This document shows, piece after piece, positions 16,467-25,419 of a DNA stretch of 64,000 nt. Source of the stretch: Paenibacillus kribbensis. GTDB lineage: Bacteria > Bacillota > Bacilli > Paenibacillales > Paenibacillaceae. The translations under genes and the position numbers were made by a program. The DNA lies in NCBI RefSeq assembly GCF_002240415.1, contig NZ_CP020028.1, positions 5,714,703 through 5,778,702 of the forward strand, in the 5' to 3' direction. The notes under the pieces are model-generated. The model ran no database searches. It saw only the letters and a list, made by a program, of their open reading frames with translations, and was not told the DNA's origin. The stretch's first letter is position 1. Each line of letters begins with the position of its first letter.

Positions 16467-19400
16467 TTGAAAAGAAAACGCAGTATGGGCAAAACTGTGC
16501 TATCTTTCTGCCTAGCAGTTTTGCTTGTCTTGCAGACGGTGACGTTCTCTGCTGTCGCATTTGCGGGGAGCGCGCCAGACGGTTTCGGGACGGTGGACGA
16601 ACCGTCATCGGTATCTGAGGCAGTGTACGCTGCGTCGACCGAACCGTCGTCAGTACCTGAGGCGGTGTACGCTATGTCGGCCAGTCTCGCAGCGGTGGCG
16701 GCAGATCCGGCTGACAAAACGGCGGTGCTCATGGGGGCGAATTCGTCCTTTCCGCTGGAAGTCATACAGGATGGGAATGTCTTAAAGACGGGTGACACCA
16801 TTCACGGCAGAAAACCCTTCTCCCTTAAGTCGACCGGCATCAAGGTTCCGGTGAAGGGGGACGCCACCGACCCGAACACGGTGGATGACAACACGGTCAT
16901 TTTGTATGGCGATTATGTGATGCTGGACAAAGCGACCTACTTTTCGGAAGTGATTCTGCCGACTGCCACCATGACGCTGACGGAAAAGTCGGGTTTCAAA
17001 ATCGGAACCGCCCACTTCTCCGAAGCGGGCGTCAAGGTTGTGTTTGACGGCGAAGAACGTTTTTTCAATGGCCAGGGCAAGAACGTTACCTTCGGCTTTG
17101 AATCCACCGCAAAGGCGGATGTGTCGAACATAAACTATGGCGATAAAAAGCCGATTGGCATTTTCGGGTCGAGCTACATGCTCGAAAACCCCGAGATCAC
17201 GCCTGCGTACAGCATCACAAAGAGATCCAACAGCAACGCTTCCGAAAATGGCTGGATCGATCAGGCGGCTTTTGTAGAGGGGGCAATCGAGTGGCAGTTG
17301 GAAATTGCCGCCACGGATATGTTTGACCCTGCCATCCCGCAGCCGCTGGACAGACTGAAGCTGTATGACGCGCTCGATCCGGCCCAGGTGGGCACCTATG
17401 TGGAGGGTTCACTCAAAGTCAACGGCAGCGCGGCGACACCGGACAGCGGCACCGCGAACGCGCTGGCCTACACCTTCCCCGCGGGTTTCGGTGACAAGGC
17501 GATCGTCACCTTCAAGACGTGGATTCCCAAGGCGAAATATTACTATGAGTATAACAGCGGTAATAATGGGTATCAGACCATCACCAATACCGCAGAGCTG
17601 AGGGACGCGTCGGACAGTAAACTGCATTCTTCGGATCCGTGGCGCGTTACTTTCAAGCCCGACTGGATTCAGAAGAGCGGTACACTGGACAAGCGGTCGA
17701 GCTCCACAGATCCACGCACCATTACATGGACAATTGATGTCAACAAGAATTACAGCAAGCAGGGTCTGAAAGACTTCACGATCACCGATGCCCTGCCGAT
17801 CGGACTTACCTGGAAATCAGCCGCATGGCAGTCGTGGGACAGTGTCAATAAGACATGGTCAGCGACAACAACGCCGATTACCCCCGACGCAAATAATGTG
17901 TATTCTTTCGGTGAGGTAAACGGCCCGATTCGGCTGGTCATTGTGTCCGAAGTTACGGGCAGTACTACCGGCTTCACCAACAAGGCCACCGCCCAGTGGA
18001 AGCTGGATGTCAATACTGTGCAGAACAATGACCAAGCTAGCGTATGGGACACCGCCGTTATCACCATTGGCGCCCATACTTTGACAAAGAGCGTAGGTAC
18101 CGGTAATACCCTTGGTTTGGGCATATTGCCGTGGAAGGTTACCCTCACACCTCAGGAGGCCCTGCCGGACGGTGCGGTGTACGATCTGCTGGTGTATGGG
18201 GATGCGAACTCAATCGACTTCGCCAAGGTTACTGCCAGCCCGGCGCTTGACTCTGGAATTCTGAATCAGTTGAAGGGAAACTATAGGGAGAATTACTACC
18301 AGCGTTTTCAGTCCGGTTCCTTTCAGTCAAGTGACGGCTTAACGCATAAGGTATACACCCTTTCACAGGACGGGAAGCCTGTCGCGGACTTGCTTCAGGT
18401 CACCGGATACAATACCGATAAGCCCGCTTCCTTCATATATAATTCCTTGATGACACAGTGGGAGCACTTCGCGGGCAATAAGAGCACAGATCAGTTTAAT
18501 CGGGCGTCCCTGTTTGAAGGTACAAATCGAACAATTGATTCAACTCGGCCTTCTAACCGGGTCAACAGCGGCATGCTGGCCAAAGAGATGCTCTATGCGT
18601 CCAAACCCAATGGAACAAGCGTTATTCCTAACGATGTCAGAAGCTACATCCGAGACGATGCTAACCAAGCATATACACTGGCAGCCTATGATCAGGTGAC
18701 CAAGACGGTGACCTTCCGGTTTTCGGTCAATATGAACGGCATGAAGACCGAGGAGATGGCTAAGGATGGCGGCAATCACGTTGCCAGCGACATCAAACTC
18801 GTCGATACCCTGCCCGAGGGCTGGGAGTTTGTGCCCTATTCGGAGGGGCAGAGTTTTGCGATTTACAAAGGAAACCGGGCAGACTATGGAGCGACTGTTA
18901 GCGCTGCGTCGCTTATTCCCGACCCAAGTGGTCTCGTGAGCTTCTCCGCCGCAGGGAACATAGGTACCTTTTCCTTTACCAAGCTGGAAAGTCCCTATGT
19001 CGTTCTGGTCAAAGCAAGACCTAGCGAGGCGGCCCTCCGTCAATACTTTGAAACCGGCGGAGCAAAGCATGAGATGACGAACAACGCCGAGATGAAAATC
19101 ACATGGGGGGATGAGCCTACCACGGTTGCAGCCAGCCGCAAGGTCATTGTTCCGATGCAGACACTGGGCAAATCAGTGACGAAGCCGAACCCCGGCGTGC
19201 TGGAGTGGACGGTGAATTACACCCCGCCCTTCGAGGTGAAGGACGGCGTCTATCTGCAGGATACCCTTGGCGAGGGGCTGGCGCTGCGTAAGGACGAGAA
19301 TGGGAACCTTTCGCTGCGGCGCCCTGACATGGCGGTGTACCGCGCCAAGCTGACCCCGAGCGGTGAACTGACAAAGGACGGCGACGCGCTGAACCTGTAC

Positions 19401-22400
19401 GACCCGAACAGTGAGGTCAAGGTGGAGGCCGTCACAGAAGGCGGCGCAACCCGGCTGATCTTCCGCATGGAAAATCCGAATCAGCTCTACCAGCTGGTAT
19501 ATCAGACGGAGATCACCGCAGTGCCTAGCGGCGGAAAGGCGGGCAACGAGATTAAGCTGATGGGCGATGACACCCTGAAGAACATTGGCGCCAAAAGCGA
19601 ACACGCGGTTGATAACAGTGACGTAGGCGGCAGCGCGGAGACCCAGGGCAAGCTGGATCTGCTCAAGGTCGACCCTGCAGGCAAGCCGCTCAGTGGTGTA
19701 GTATTCACGTTGTATGAGCCCGACGGCGTAACTGAGGTCACTGGTGGAACTACGGGTGCGGACGGCAAGCTTAGCCTGTTTGTCAAAGCGGGGCTTTACG
19801 TGCTCAAACAAACCTATATTGACCCGATCACCTATCTTCCGACCACGACGGTGTATCAGGTGCGTGTAGCTTCAACTCCCTGGAACCCCATCTGGGTGGA
19901 CGGGGTGGAGGTAACCAGCGCCAAACCGCTGGTTGTGCCAACCCCTGTGTGGGTGCCCGGCGATCTGAAGCTGGACACGGCGATAGAGGGGAAAGGGGCA
20001 GACCCGAACAAGGACTTTGAATATACGGTTACCTTCAGCAACGGCAAGTCTTATGCCTATTCCGGCTCAGTAAGCGGGACCATGGCCAGCGGCGGAACCG
20101 TTAAGCTGAAAGGCGGCCAGGCCATTACCATCAAGAATATCCCGGATGGCATCACCTACACCATCGTCCAGAAGGATTACACGGGCGAAGGCTACGCTAC
20201 CAATCCGGAGAGTCTGACGCGTACCGGCAGCATTGTGGCGAAGGAAACTGCCGAAGCGAAGTTCGTCAATGCCAAGTACCTTCCCGGCAAGCTGACGATC
20301 GGGAAGACGGTCGCGGGCAACCGCGGGGACAAGAACAAGGCGTTCGAGTTCACTGTCACTTTCGGTGGCCCGGGTGCGGGTAAAACGTATACGTATACGA
20401 CATCGGGCGGAGCGACGGGAACTGTCGGGTCCGGCGGCATGATCTCCCTCAAGCATGGGGAAACCGCCGTCATCGCTGGGATTCCCAAGGATACAACCTA
20501 CACCGTCACCGAGGCCGATTATATGAACGAAGGCTACACGACAACTTGGCCGGACCGGCAAACGACCGGCACCATTGCCGAGGAGGGCGAACATAAAGCC
20601 GAGGTCGTCAACACGAGGATGGTGTACGGCGGCCTGCTGATCGGGGAGACGGTGGAAGGCACCGGGGCGGACAAGAATAAAGAATTTGAGTTTACTGTCC
20701 AATTCCCGGATGCCGCCACAGGTAAGGCGTACGCCTACACGAAGTCGGACGGCACGCAGGGAACGATCAAGTCCGACGATAAGATTACTCTCAAGCATGG
20801 GGAAACCATTGCTATTGAAGGTATTCCGAGCGGTGACAGCTATATCGTCACCGAGACCGATTATACGGCCGAGGATTACACCACCGATCCGGCGAATCGG
20901 ACGTATAGCGGCACGATCGTGGAGAAGAAGATTGCCGAAGCCCGCTTCGTCAATGCGAAGTATCTCACGGGCCAACTGACGCTGACGGCAGATCCTGCGG
21001 TCGTTCCCGGCAACGGCACGACGCCTTCGCAGTTGACGGCAACGTTGACTGATTATGAAGGGAAGCCGGTTGCGAACCAGGATGTCGTCTTCACACTGCC
21101 TGATCAATCGGAAGTAACAGCCAAGACCGATGCGCAAGGAAAAGCGGTCATCCCTTATACACCGCCAAAGCTGAACACCACAACGCCCGAGGAGCATCAC
21201 ATCACGGCCAAGGTGGACAGTCTGACGGAAGGGAAATTGACCGCTGACACGAAGGTAACCGCCGTACCGGCGGCTGTCACCGGAGTGCTGCGCGACAATA
21301 CAACGGGAGAAGTGATTCCGAATGCGACCGTTGTCATCACCGATGAAAAGAATGGCGAGAAGCACGAGATCACGACCGATGCCAATGGCGCGTACTTCCA
21401 CCCTGTGGAGTATGGTGGCGACTATACGATTAGCTTTACGAAACAGATCAAAGTGAATGGTACTGACGAGTCGATCACTTTCACGCAAAAAGCGGAAGTT
21501 GACGGCGAGGTGAAGGGCGGCGAGCTGGTTCCAGCGCACATTACGGCTGTAGGCGTCGTGCTTCTGAAGCAGCCTGCAGGGCAGTCTTCGCTGCTGAACG
21601 GCGAACTCGCCGGGAAGATGCGCATTTATTTACGGGATGCGAACGGCCAATATGTTGTGGATGAGAACGGCGCTCTGAAAGCATTCAACTTGCAACCGAA
21701 CGGGGCATTCTCTGTGGATGGCTTATCCGCGAAGAACTACAAAATGGAAGTGCGTTACGAAGTTGCGCCGGGCAAAGAACTGACGATCATTCGGGATGCG
21801 GAGCTGGACGTGAAGGCGAACGGGGAATTGAATATTTCTCAGGAGCTTGTTGACCCGTATGGCATCATTACGGATGCAACGACCGGTACAACGATTGAAG
21901 GTGCCGAAGTGACGCTGTACTATGCTGATACACCGGAGAACAAGGCGAAAGGCATCGTGCCAGGCATGAAAGTAACGTTGCCTATGATTCCAGGCTTTGC
22001 GCCGAACGATAACGTCAGCCCAAGTCAGAACAGCGACGCAAACGGCGCATATGCGTATATGGTGTTCCCGGACACGGATTACTATTTGGTTGTAACGAAA
22101 GCCGGGTATGAGACGCATACAAGCCCAACTATCTCGGTCGGAAGCGACATCGTACCCTACAATATACAGTTGAAGCCGGTAAGTTCCGGCGGCAATGGCG
22201 GCGGCGGTGGCGGTGGCGGTGGCGGAACTGGATCCGGCAACAGCAATAGCGGAACCGACAACGGCAACAACGGAGCTGGCAACGTCGGCAATGGAACCGG
22301 CAATGTCAACAACGGAACTGGCAACGTCGGCAATGGAACCAGCGATGTCAACAACGGAGCTGGTAACGTCGACAGCGGAACCGGCGATGTCAACAACGGA

Positions 22401-22718
22401 GCTGGTAACGTCGGTAACGGAACCAGTGACGTCAACAACGGAGCTGGTAACGTCGACAACGGAACCGGCAACGTCAACAACGGAGCTGGTAACGTCGACA
22501 ACGGAACCGGCGACGTCAACAACGGAGCTGGCAACGTCGACAATGGAACCGACGAAGGCGACAACCGAGTCGGCAACGTCGACAACGAGCTGGACAATGT
22601 TCCGAAAACAGGAGATAGCAGCGCACCGCCAATGTTCTATATGGCTTTGGCGCTGATGTCCTTGATTACGATCGGGTTCTGTTTACTCAGTAGCAAGAAG
22701 AAAAAACACATCCAGTAA
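16467..22718 (+). CDS. Giant wall-anchored surface adhesin (isopeptide/Cna-B type) with VPKTG sorting signal
   Basis: 2083-residue secreted protein. Order of parts: signal peptide (about 1-34, ending in AFAGS); a short acidic Pro/Ser repeat; isopeptide D2-type domains (about 200-900); a SpaA/Cna-B-like domain (about 1068-1165, LDLLKVDPAGKPLSGVVFTL); three homologous ~105-residue repeats (about 1168-1500, each opening like GDLKLDTAIEGKGADPNKDF and ending in AEAKFVNAKY); a Big_1-type Ig domain; a carboxypeptidase-regulatory-like domain (GVLRDNTTGEVIPNATVVIT); a Gly run; a heptapeptide repeat; then sorting motif VPKTGD at about 2045, a hydrophobic helix and the tail SSKKKKHIQ. The TTG start is chosen because AAGGGGA precedes it by eight bases; ATG 16485 is the alternative. 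The class B sortase 20 bases downstream is its probable anchoring enzyme. Role: attachment to a surface or matrix, inferred. Confidence 0.9.
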   Translation: MKRKRSMGKTVLSFCLAVLLVLQTVTFSAVAFAGSAPDGFGTVDEPSSVSEAVYAASTEPSSVPEAVYAMSASLAAVAADPADKTAVLMGANSSFPLEVIQDGNVLKTGDTIHGRKPFSLKSTGIKVPVKGDATDPNTVDDNTVILYGDYVMLDKATYFSEVILPTATMTLTEKSGFKIGTAHFSEAGVKVVFDGEERFFNGQGKNVTFGFESTAKADVSNINYGDKKPIGIFGSSYMLENPEITPAYSITKRSNSNASENGWIDQAAFVEGAIEWQLEIAATDMFDPAIPQPLDRLKLYDALDPAQVGTYVEGSLKVNGSAATPDSGTANALAYTFPAGFGDKAIVTFKTWIPKAKYYYEYNSGNNGYQTITNTAELRDASDSKLHSSDPWRVTFKPDWIQKSGTLDKRSSSTDPRTITWTIDVNKNYSKQGLKDFTITDALPIGLTWKSAAWQSWDSVNKTWSATTTPITPDANNVYSFGEVNGPIRLVIVSEVTGSTTGFTNKATAQWKLDVNTVQNNDQASVWDTAVITIGAHTLTKSVGTGNTLGLGILPWKVTLTPQEALPDGAVYDLLVYGDANSIDFAKVTASPALDSGILNQLKGNYRENYYQRFQSGSFQSSDGLTHKVYTLSQDGKPVADLLQVTGYNTDKPASFIYNSLMTQWEHFAGNKSTDQFNRASLFEGTNRTIDSTRPSNRVNSGMLAKEMLYASKPNGTSVIPNDVRSYIRDDANQAYTLAAYDQVTKTVTFRFSVNMNGMKTEEMAKDGGNHVASDIKLVDTLPEGWEFVPYSEGQSFAIYKGNRADYGATVSAASLIPDPSGLVSFSAAGNIGTFSFTKLESPYVVLVKARPSEAALRQYFETGGAKHEMTNNAEMKITWGDEPTTVAASRKVIVPMQTLGKSVTKPNPGVLEWTVNYTPPFEVKDGVYLQDTLGEGLALRKDENGNLSLRRPDMAVYRAKLTPSGELTKDGDALNLYDPNSEVKVEAVTEGGATRLIFRMENPNQLYQLVYQTEITAVPSGGKAGNEIKLMGDDTLKNIGAKSEHAVDNSDVGGSAETQGKLDLLKVDPAGKPLSGVVFTLYEPDGVTEVTGGTTGADGKLSLFVKAGLYVLKQTYIDPITYLPTTTVYQVRVASTPWNPIWVDGVEVTSAKPLVVPTPVWVPGDLKLDTAIEGKGADPNKDFEYTVTFSNGKSYAYSGSVSGTMASGGTVKLKGGQAITIKNIPDGITYTIVQKDYTGEGYATNPESLTRTGSIVAKETAEAKFVNAKYLPGKLTIGKTVAGNRGDKNKAFEFTVTFGGPGAGKTYTYTTSGGATGTVGSGGMISLKHGETAVIAGIPKDTTYTVTEADYMNEGYTTTWPDRQTTGTIAEEGEHKAEVVNTRMVYGGLLIGETVEGTGADKNKEFEFTVQFPDAATGKAYAYTKSDGTQGTIKSDDKITLKHGETIAIEGIPSGDSYIVTETDYTAEDYTTDPANRTYSGTIVEKKIAEARFVNAKYLTGQLTLTADPAVVPGNGTTPSQLTATLTDYEGKPVANQDVVFTLPDQSEVTAKTDAQGKAVIPYTPPKLNTTTPEEHHITAKVDSLTEGKLTADTKVTAVPAAVTGVLRDNTTGEVIPNATVVITDEKNGEKHEITTDANGAYFHPVEYGGDYTISFTKQIKVNGTDESITFTQKAEVDGEVKGGELVPAHITAVGVVLLKQPAGQSSLLNGELAGKMRIYLRDANGQYVVDENGALKAFNLQPNGAFSVDGLSAKNYKMEVRYEVAPGKELTIIRDAELDVKANGELNISQELVDPYGIITDATTGTTIEGAEVTLYYADTPENKAKGIVPGMKVTLPMIPGFAPNDNVSPSQNSDANGAYAYMVFPDTDYYLVVTKAGYETHTSPTISVGSDIVPYNIQLKPVSSGGNGGGGGGGGGGTGSGNSNSGTDNGNNGAGNVGNGTGNVNNGTGNVGNGTSDVNNGAGNVDSGTGDVNNGAGNVGNGTSDVNNGAGNVDNGTGNVNNGAGNVDNGTGDVNNGAGNVDNGTDEGDNRVGNVDNELDNVPKTGDSSAPPMFYMALALMSLITIGFCLLSSKKKKHIQ
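22270..22560 (+). repeat. Heptapeptide-coding tandem repeat in the adhesin stalk
   Basis: About fourteen units of 21 bases, encoding (N/D)V(N/D/G)NG(A/T)(G/S), for example NVNNGTG and DVNNGAG. The region links the last folded domain to the sorting signal, as the wall-spanning stalk of such proteins. Near-identical units would allow length variation by slippage or recombination. Confidence 0.85.
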
Positions 22719-22738
22719 CCGGAAAAGGCGGTAAGAAA

Positions 22739-23518
22739 ATGAGTAAAATTAAAAAAATTCTTATCGTCGTTTCCTTCCTTGTGTTGGTATTTTCTCTCGT
22801 CAATATTGCGAGAATACTCCTGTGGGATTATGCCGAGCAACAGAAAATTGAAGAGCTGACAAAAGTTTGGGAGGAAGGATCGAACAAAAGAGGAGGGGAG
22901 GCGCTCCCCTCCTCTTTAATCACGAAAGCACATGGGTCGATCATGCTTCCCGAATTTCGAGAGCTTTACGAGAGAAACCCAGACATCGTCGGTTGGCTGA
23001 AGATTGACGGCACACGAATTGAGTACCCGGTCATGCAGAATCCACAGGATGCGCAGTACTATCTCAATCATGATTTCAATAAAAAGGAAAGCAAAAGCGG
23101 CCTCCCCTTTTTGGACGAGCATAGCCAGATCAACGGTTCGGACATTTTGCTGATTCACGGGCATCACATGAACAGCGGCTGGATGTTTAAAGATTTGATG
23201 AAGTACAAGAAAGAAAGCTTCTATAAAGAGCATGCTACGTTGCAGTTCAGTACGCTTTACGAAAAGGGAGAGTATGAGATTGTTGCCGTTATTCTGTCAA
23301 AAGTTTATCGCAAATCGGACGACGTTTTTAAATACTACCAGATTGAGAAGGTAAATACGCCAGCCGAGTTCAATTCGTATGTTCAGAACATCAAAAAACT
23401 TGCTCTTTACGACACGGGCGTAACAGCCCGGTATGGCGACAGGCTTATTGTACTGTCAACGTGTGAGTACTCGACCGAAAACGGCCGGTTAGCGGTAATC
23501 GCCCGAAAGCGTAAATGA
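22739..23518 (+). CDS. srtB: Class B sortase
   Basis: 259-residue membrane-anchored cysteine transpeptidase. An N-terminal membrane segment (about 5-28) is followed by the sortase domain. The catalytic residues are visible: His142 in IHGHHM, Cys242 in LSTCEYS and Arg250 in NGRLAVIA; the TLSTC-type motif and the long helix between strands place it in class B. It starts 20 bases after the adhesin stop and is most likely co-transcribed with it, so its likely job is cleaving the adhesin between Thr and Gly of VPKTG and joining it to the wall. Class B enzymes of staphylococci prefer NPQTN, but clostridial relatives accept PxTG-type signals, so the pairing is reasonable. A strong inverted repeat lies within its early coding region. 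Ribosome binding site: AAAAGGCGG. Confidence 0.92.
   Translation: MSKIKKILIVVSFLVLVFSLVNIARILLWDYAEQQKIEELTKVWEEGSNKRGGEALPSSLITKAHGSIMLPEFRELYERNPDIVGWLKIDGTRIEYPVMQNPQDAQYYLNHDFNKKESKSGLPFLDEHSQINGSDILLIHGHHMNSGWMFKDLMKYKKESFYKEHATLQFSTLYEKGEYEIVAVILSKVYRKSDDVFKYYQIEKVNTPAEFNSYVQNIKKLALYDTGVTARYGDRLIVLSTCEYSTENGRLAVIARKRK
22887..22917 (+). promoter_or_regulatory. Perfect 14-bp inverted repeat inside srtB
   Basis: AAAGAGGAGGGGAG (22887-22900) pairs perfectly with CTCCCCTCCTCTTT (22904-22917) across three bases. The hairpin is very stable, ends in three T and encodes the linker NKRGGEALPSSL after the membrane anchor. It could pause or partly terminate transcription, or block translation, lowering sortase relative to adhesin. 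Role inferred. Confidence 0.5.
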
Positions 23519-23678
23519 CGATGTTGAAACACAGGGTCAAGTTGCTTCATATCGCGTTCTCCCTTGGAGGACGTGATTTTTTTTAAGTAGGTCTAACCTC
23601 GCTATAGTCGGCACCTTATTAAGCATTTCCTTAGGAGAGCCAAAGTTCGAGTAATTATTTCAATTGATCCAGTTTAGG

Positions 23679-23700
23679 GGGCACCCATTTAGGTGCCCTT
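23679..23700 (+). terminator. Hairpin preceding the fourth att-like site
   Basis: GGGCACC pairs with GGTGCCC across a 6-base loop, followed by TTATTC. About 160 bases after srtB; probable end of the adhesin-sortase transcript. Confidence 0.6.
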
Positions 23701-23704
23701 ATTC

Positions 23705-23749
23705 TTCGCTGATAGACCCGTTAAACTGAGCTGTATCATAAGTGAAGGC
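23705..23749 (+). repeat. Diverged att-like site, copy 4
   Basis: TTCGCTGATAGACCCG (23705-23720) matches the left part of copy 2 (7051) except one base, and GAGCTGTATCATAAGTGA (23728-23745) keeps the TATCATAAGT core. Same orientation as rlmH. It lies five bases after a hairpin, as do the other downstream copies. Confidence 0.6.
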
Positions 23750-24089
23750 CGCGGGCGCCCTTTCTTCTCACTACTCATTTGATCCCATAGCTGTGTGAAT
23801 CCTTTAGCATCCCCATACATACATAATATCCACGTTTTCATTCGCTTGTTGCTCCATCACATGCTCAATAGCCGATTTCCTTCTTAACACCTACTTTTTT
23901 TACTCTTTGTGTGGGGTTCATAAAAAAGGCTCCAGCCCAGCAGGCTAGAGACGTGTCTTTTCTCGGTTATACTATTCTGATTTTTTGAAGCTTTACTCGT
24001 TAAATAGCTAAACAAGCGACGAGCGAAGCGGAGGCACAAGTGAGGCGTTTCGGCTTAGAGACCCCAAAGTGGAGCCATGGTTAGTGGGG
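23750..24089. other. Gene-free stretch between srtB and the LSm-like gene
   Basis: About 340 bases without a supported gene. On the minus strand CTCTAGCC pairs roughly with GGCTGGAG near 23925-23952, followed by six T, which looks like a terminator whose gene has been lost. Confidence 0.35.
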
Positions 24090-24227
24090 TTATCCTTGGG
24101 AGGACTTGAGCGGCGGCGAGCCCATTAAGCGATTTTCGGGGTGCGCATGCCCCATTCGCACAGGCAGGCAGCCCGCCCCTGGCGTAAACTGAATTATAAT
24201 CAGTGAGCGAGGTGAACTTCCATGGCA
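24090..24227 (+). repeat. Duplicated leader, copy 2
   Basis: Second copy of the leader at 15371-15504. It ends in the ribosome binding site and first codons of the LSm-like gene. A TATAAT-like hexamer (24193-24198 region, GAATTATAATCAG) lies about 20 bases before the start codon but is not conserved in the other copy, so the promoter is not settled. Confidence 0.7.
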
Positions 24228-24758
24228 CAATCGAAGGGGATGCGTGCACGGGCTAAGAAGTTTCAGGGCCGTCCGGTCTGCGTCACTCTGCATAGCGGAG
24301 AGACTTACGTCGGCTACATCACCGACGTTAATTGCGGCGGGTTGGTACTTGCCAGCGCTGGAGCCCCTCCACGTGCTTCTTCCGGGAAGCAAGACTCCCG
24401 ATCTCTCAAACGCAGAGCTGGTGCGCATGCCCCGGGCGTCCGTCTCGGTAACCGAAGAAGCGGCGCGCGTAAATCGTCTGGCCGTTCGCGCTCCCACAAG
24501 CCGGACGCCCAGGTGTCGGCATTCCTACCGATGATGGGCTCGCTGTTAGGCGGCCTGGGCGGGCTTGGCGGCGCCACTGCGGGCGCAGGAGGGCTTGGTG
24601 GTATGCTTGGGGGCGGCCTGCGGCTGTTCGGCATGATCCAGAAATTTGTCCCGGTCGTGAAGATGGGCTATGGCATGATCAAGTCCATTCGTCCGTTCCT
24701 CGGCGCCGTTAAAGGCTTGATGCCTTCGGCTGGTCCGGCCACGCAGGATGACGAATAA
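24222..24758 (+). CDS. LSm-like N-terminal domain fused to a basic linker and Gly-rich hydrophobic tail
   Basis: 178-residue protein, not recognised as a named family. Residues about 15-45 (GRPVCVTLHSGETYVGYITD) look like the first strands of an Sm/LSm fold as found in some Bacillus spore-coat proteins. A basic Arg/Ser/Lys-rich stretch (about 55-95) follows, then a hydrophobic Gly/Leu-rich region (about 100-130, GSLLGGLGGLGGATAGAGGL) and a helical tail ending in acidic residues. No signal peptide. The start ATG follows GAGGTG within the duplicated leader. The composition suggests a self-assembling structural protein, possibly of the spore coat; that is an inference. A good hairpin follows at 24779. 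Confidence 0.65.
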   Translation: MAQSKGMRARAKKFQGRPVCVTLHSGETYVGYITDVNCGGLVLASAGAPPRASSGKQDSRSLKRRAGAHAPGVRLGNRRSGARKSSGRSRSHKPDAQVSAFLPMMGSLLGGLGGLGGATAGAGGLGGMLGGGLRLFGMIQKFVPVVKMGYGMIKSIRPFLGAVKGLMPSAGPATQDDE

Positions 24759-24778
24759 TCGTATACCTGCGGACTTTA

Positions 24779-24806
24779 AGCCCCCTTTGACCACTCGAAG
24801 GGGGCT
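24779..24806 (+). terminator. Hairpin after the LSm-like gene
   Basis: AGCCCCCTT pairs perfectly with AAGGGGGCT across ten bases, 20 bases after the stop. No U-run follows. Confidence 0.6.
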
Positions 24807-25419
24807 AGCCCACACCATCACTTTCTAACAAGGAATAAAAATGATCCCGGTCTTCGTCATCAAATTTGCCAAGTGTCCGCACCCTGACATATTCATGGCC
24901 GCCATACATGTTTATTTCCTCTTTTGATATCGTTGAAAAATTGCCGATAATTATTAACCAAGCTGTGAGGTCTTTTTCTTTTGAGAGAAATAATTAGGGT
25001 TATCAAGGTGTTAATCAGCCTGCTTCAAAGGCTTTAACAAAATTTAGCCGTTATAGCGTATAAGGAGAACATAGAAACATAGTTTACACTCATTTTGGAT
25101 TTGTTATGTTTATGAAAAATGTCTAAGATAGTCGACGTGTTTTGACGATAAATAAGTTGTCAATACTATATCTCACAATGAGGAGAGCTTTTCGAATGCG
25201 TGTTAATATATTTCTAGCGCATGTGTAATACACGTGTTTTATGTGATTCGTGGTTAATAGATGGTGCTTTTTATAGTTGGTTCCACTATCCCCTGTTAAA
25301 TTTTCTTCCAGAGGACTTTGCAAACGTAGATTATATTTATTTATCAGCAATGTGATCGTTTTGATTTTTCATTTATTCAATTTTTATCATACCTTCATTG
25401 CTAAAAGGGGAGCCGCTCA
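24807..25419. other. AT-rich gene-free stretch
   Basis: About 610 bases of low GC content with no supported gene, repeat or strong hairpin. It joins the equally AT-rich methyltransferase gene and was probably acquired with it. Confidence 0.45.

Noticed and set aside
20067..21539. Long minus-strand open frame of 490 codons opposite the adhesin gene
   Set aside because: It is the antisense shadow of a GC-rich, repetitive coding region; its composition (Arg, His, Leu-rich, low complexity) is not that of a protein and no ribosome binding site precedes it.
22195..22656. Thr/Ser/Ala repeat frame, and a possible CRISPR-like array at 22270-22560
   Set aside because: The 21-base repeats have no spacers and are in frame in the adhesin stalk; the other frames are consequences of the repeat.
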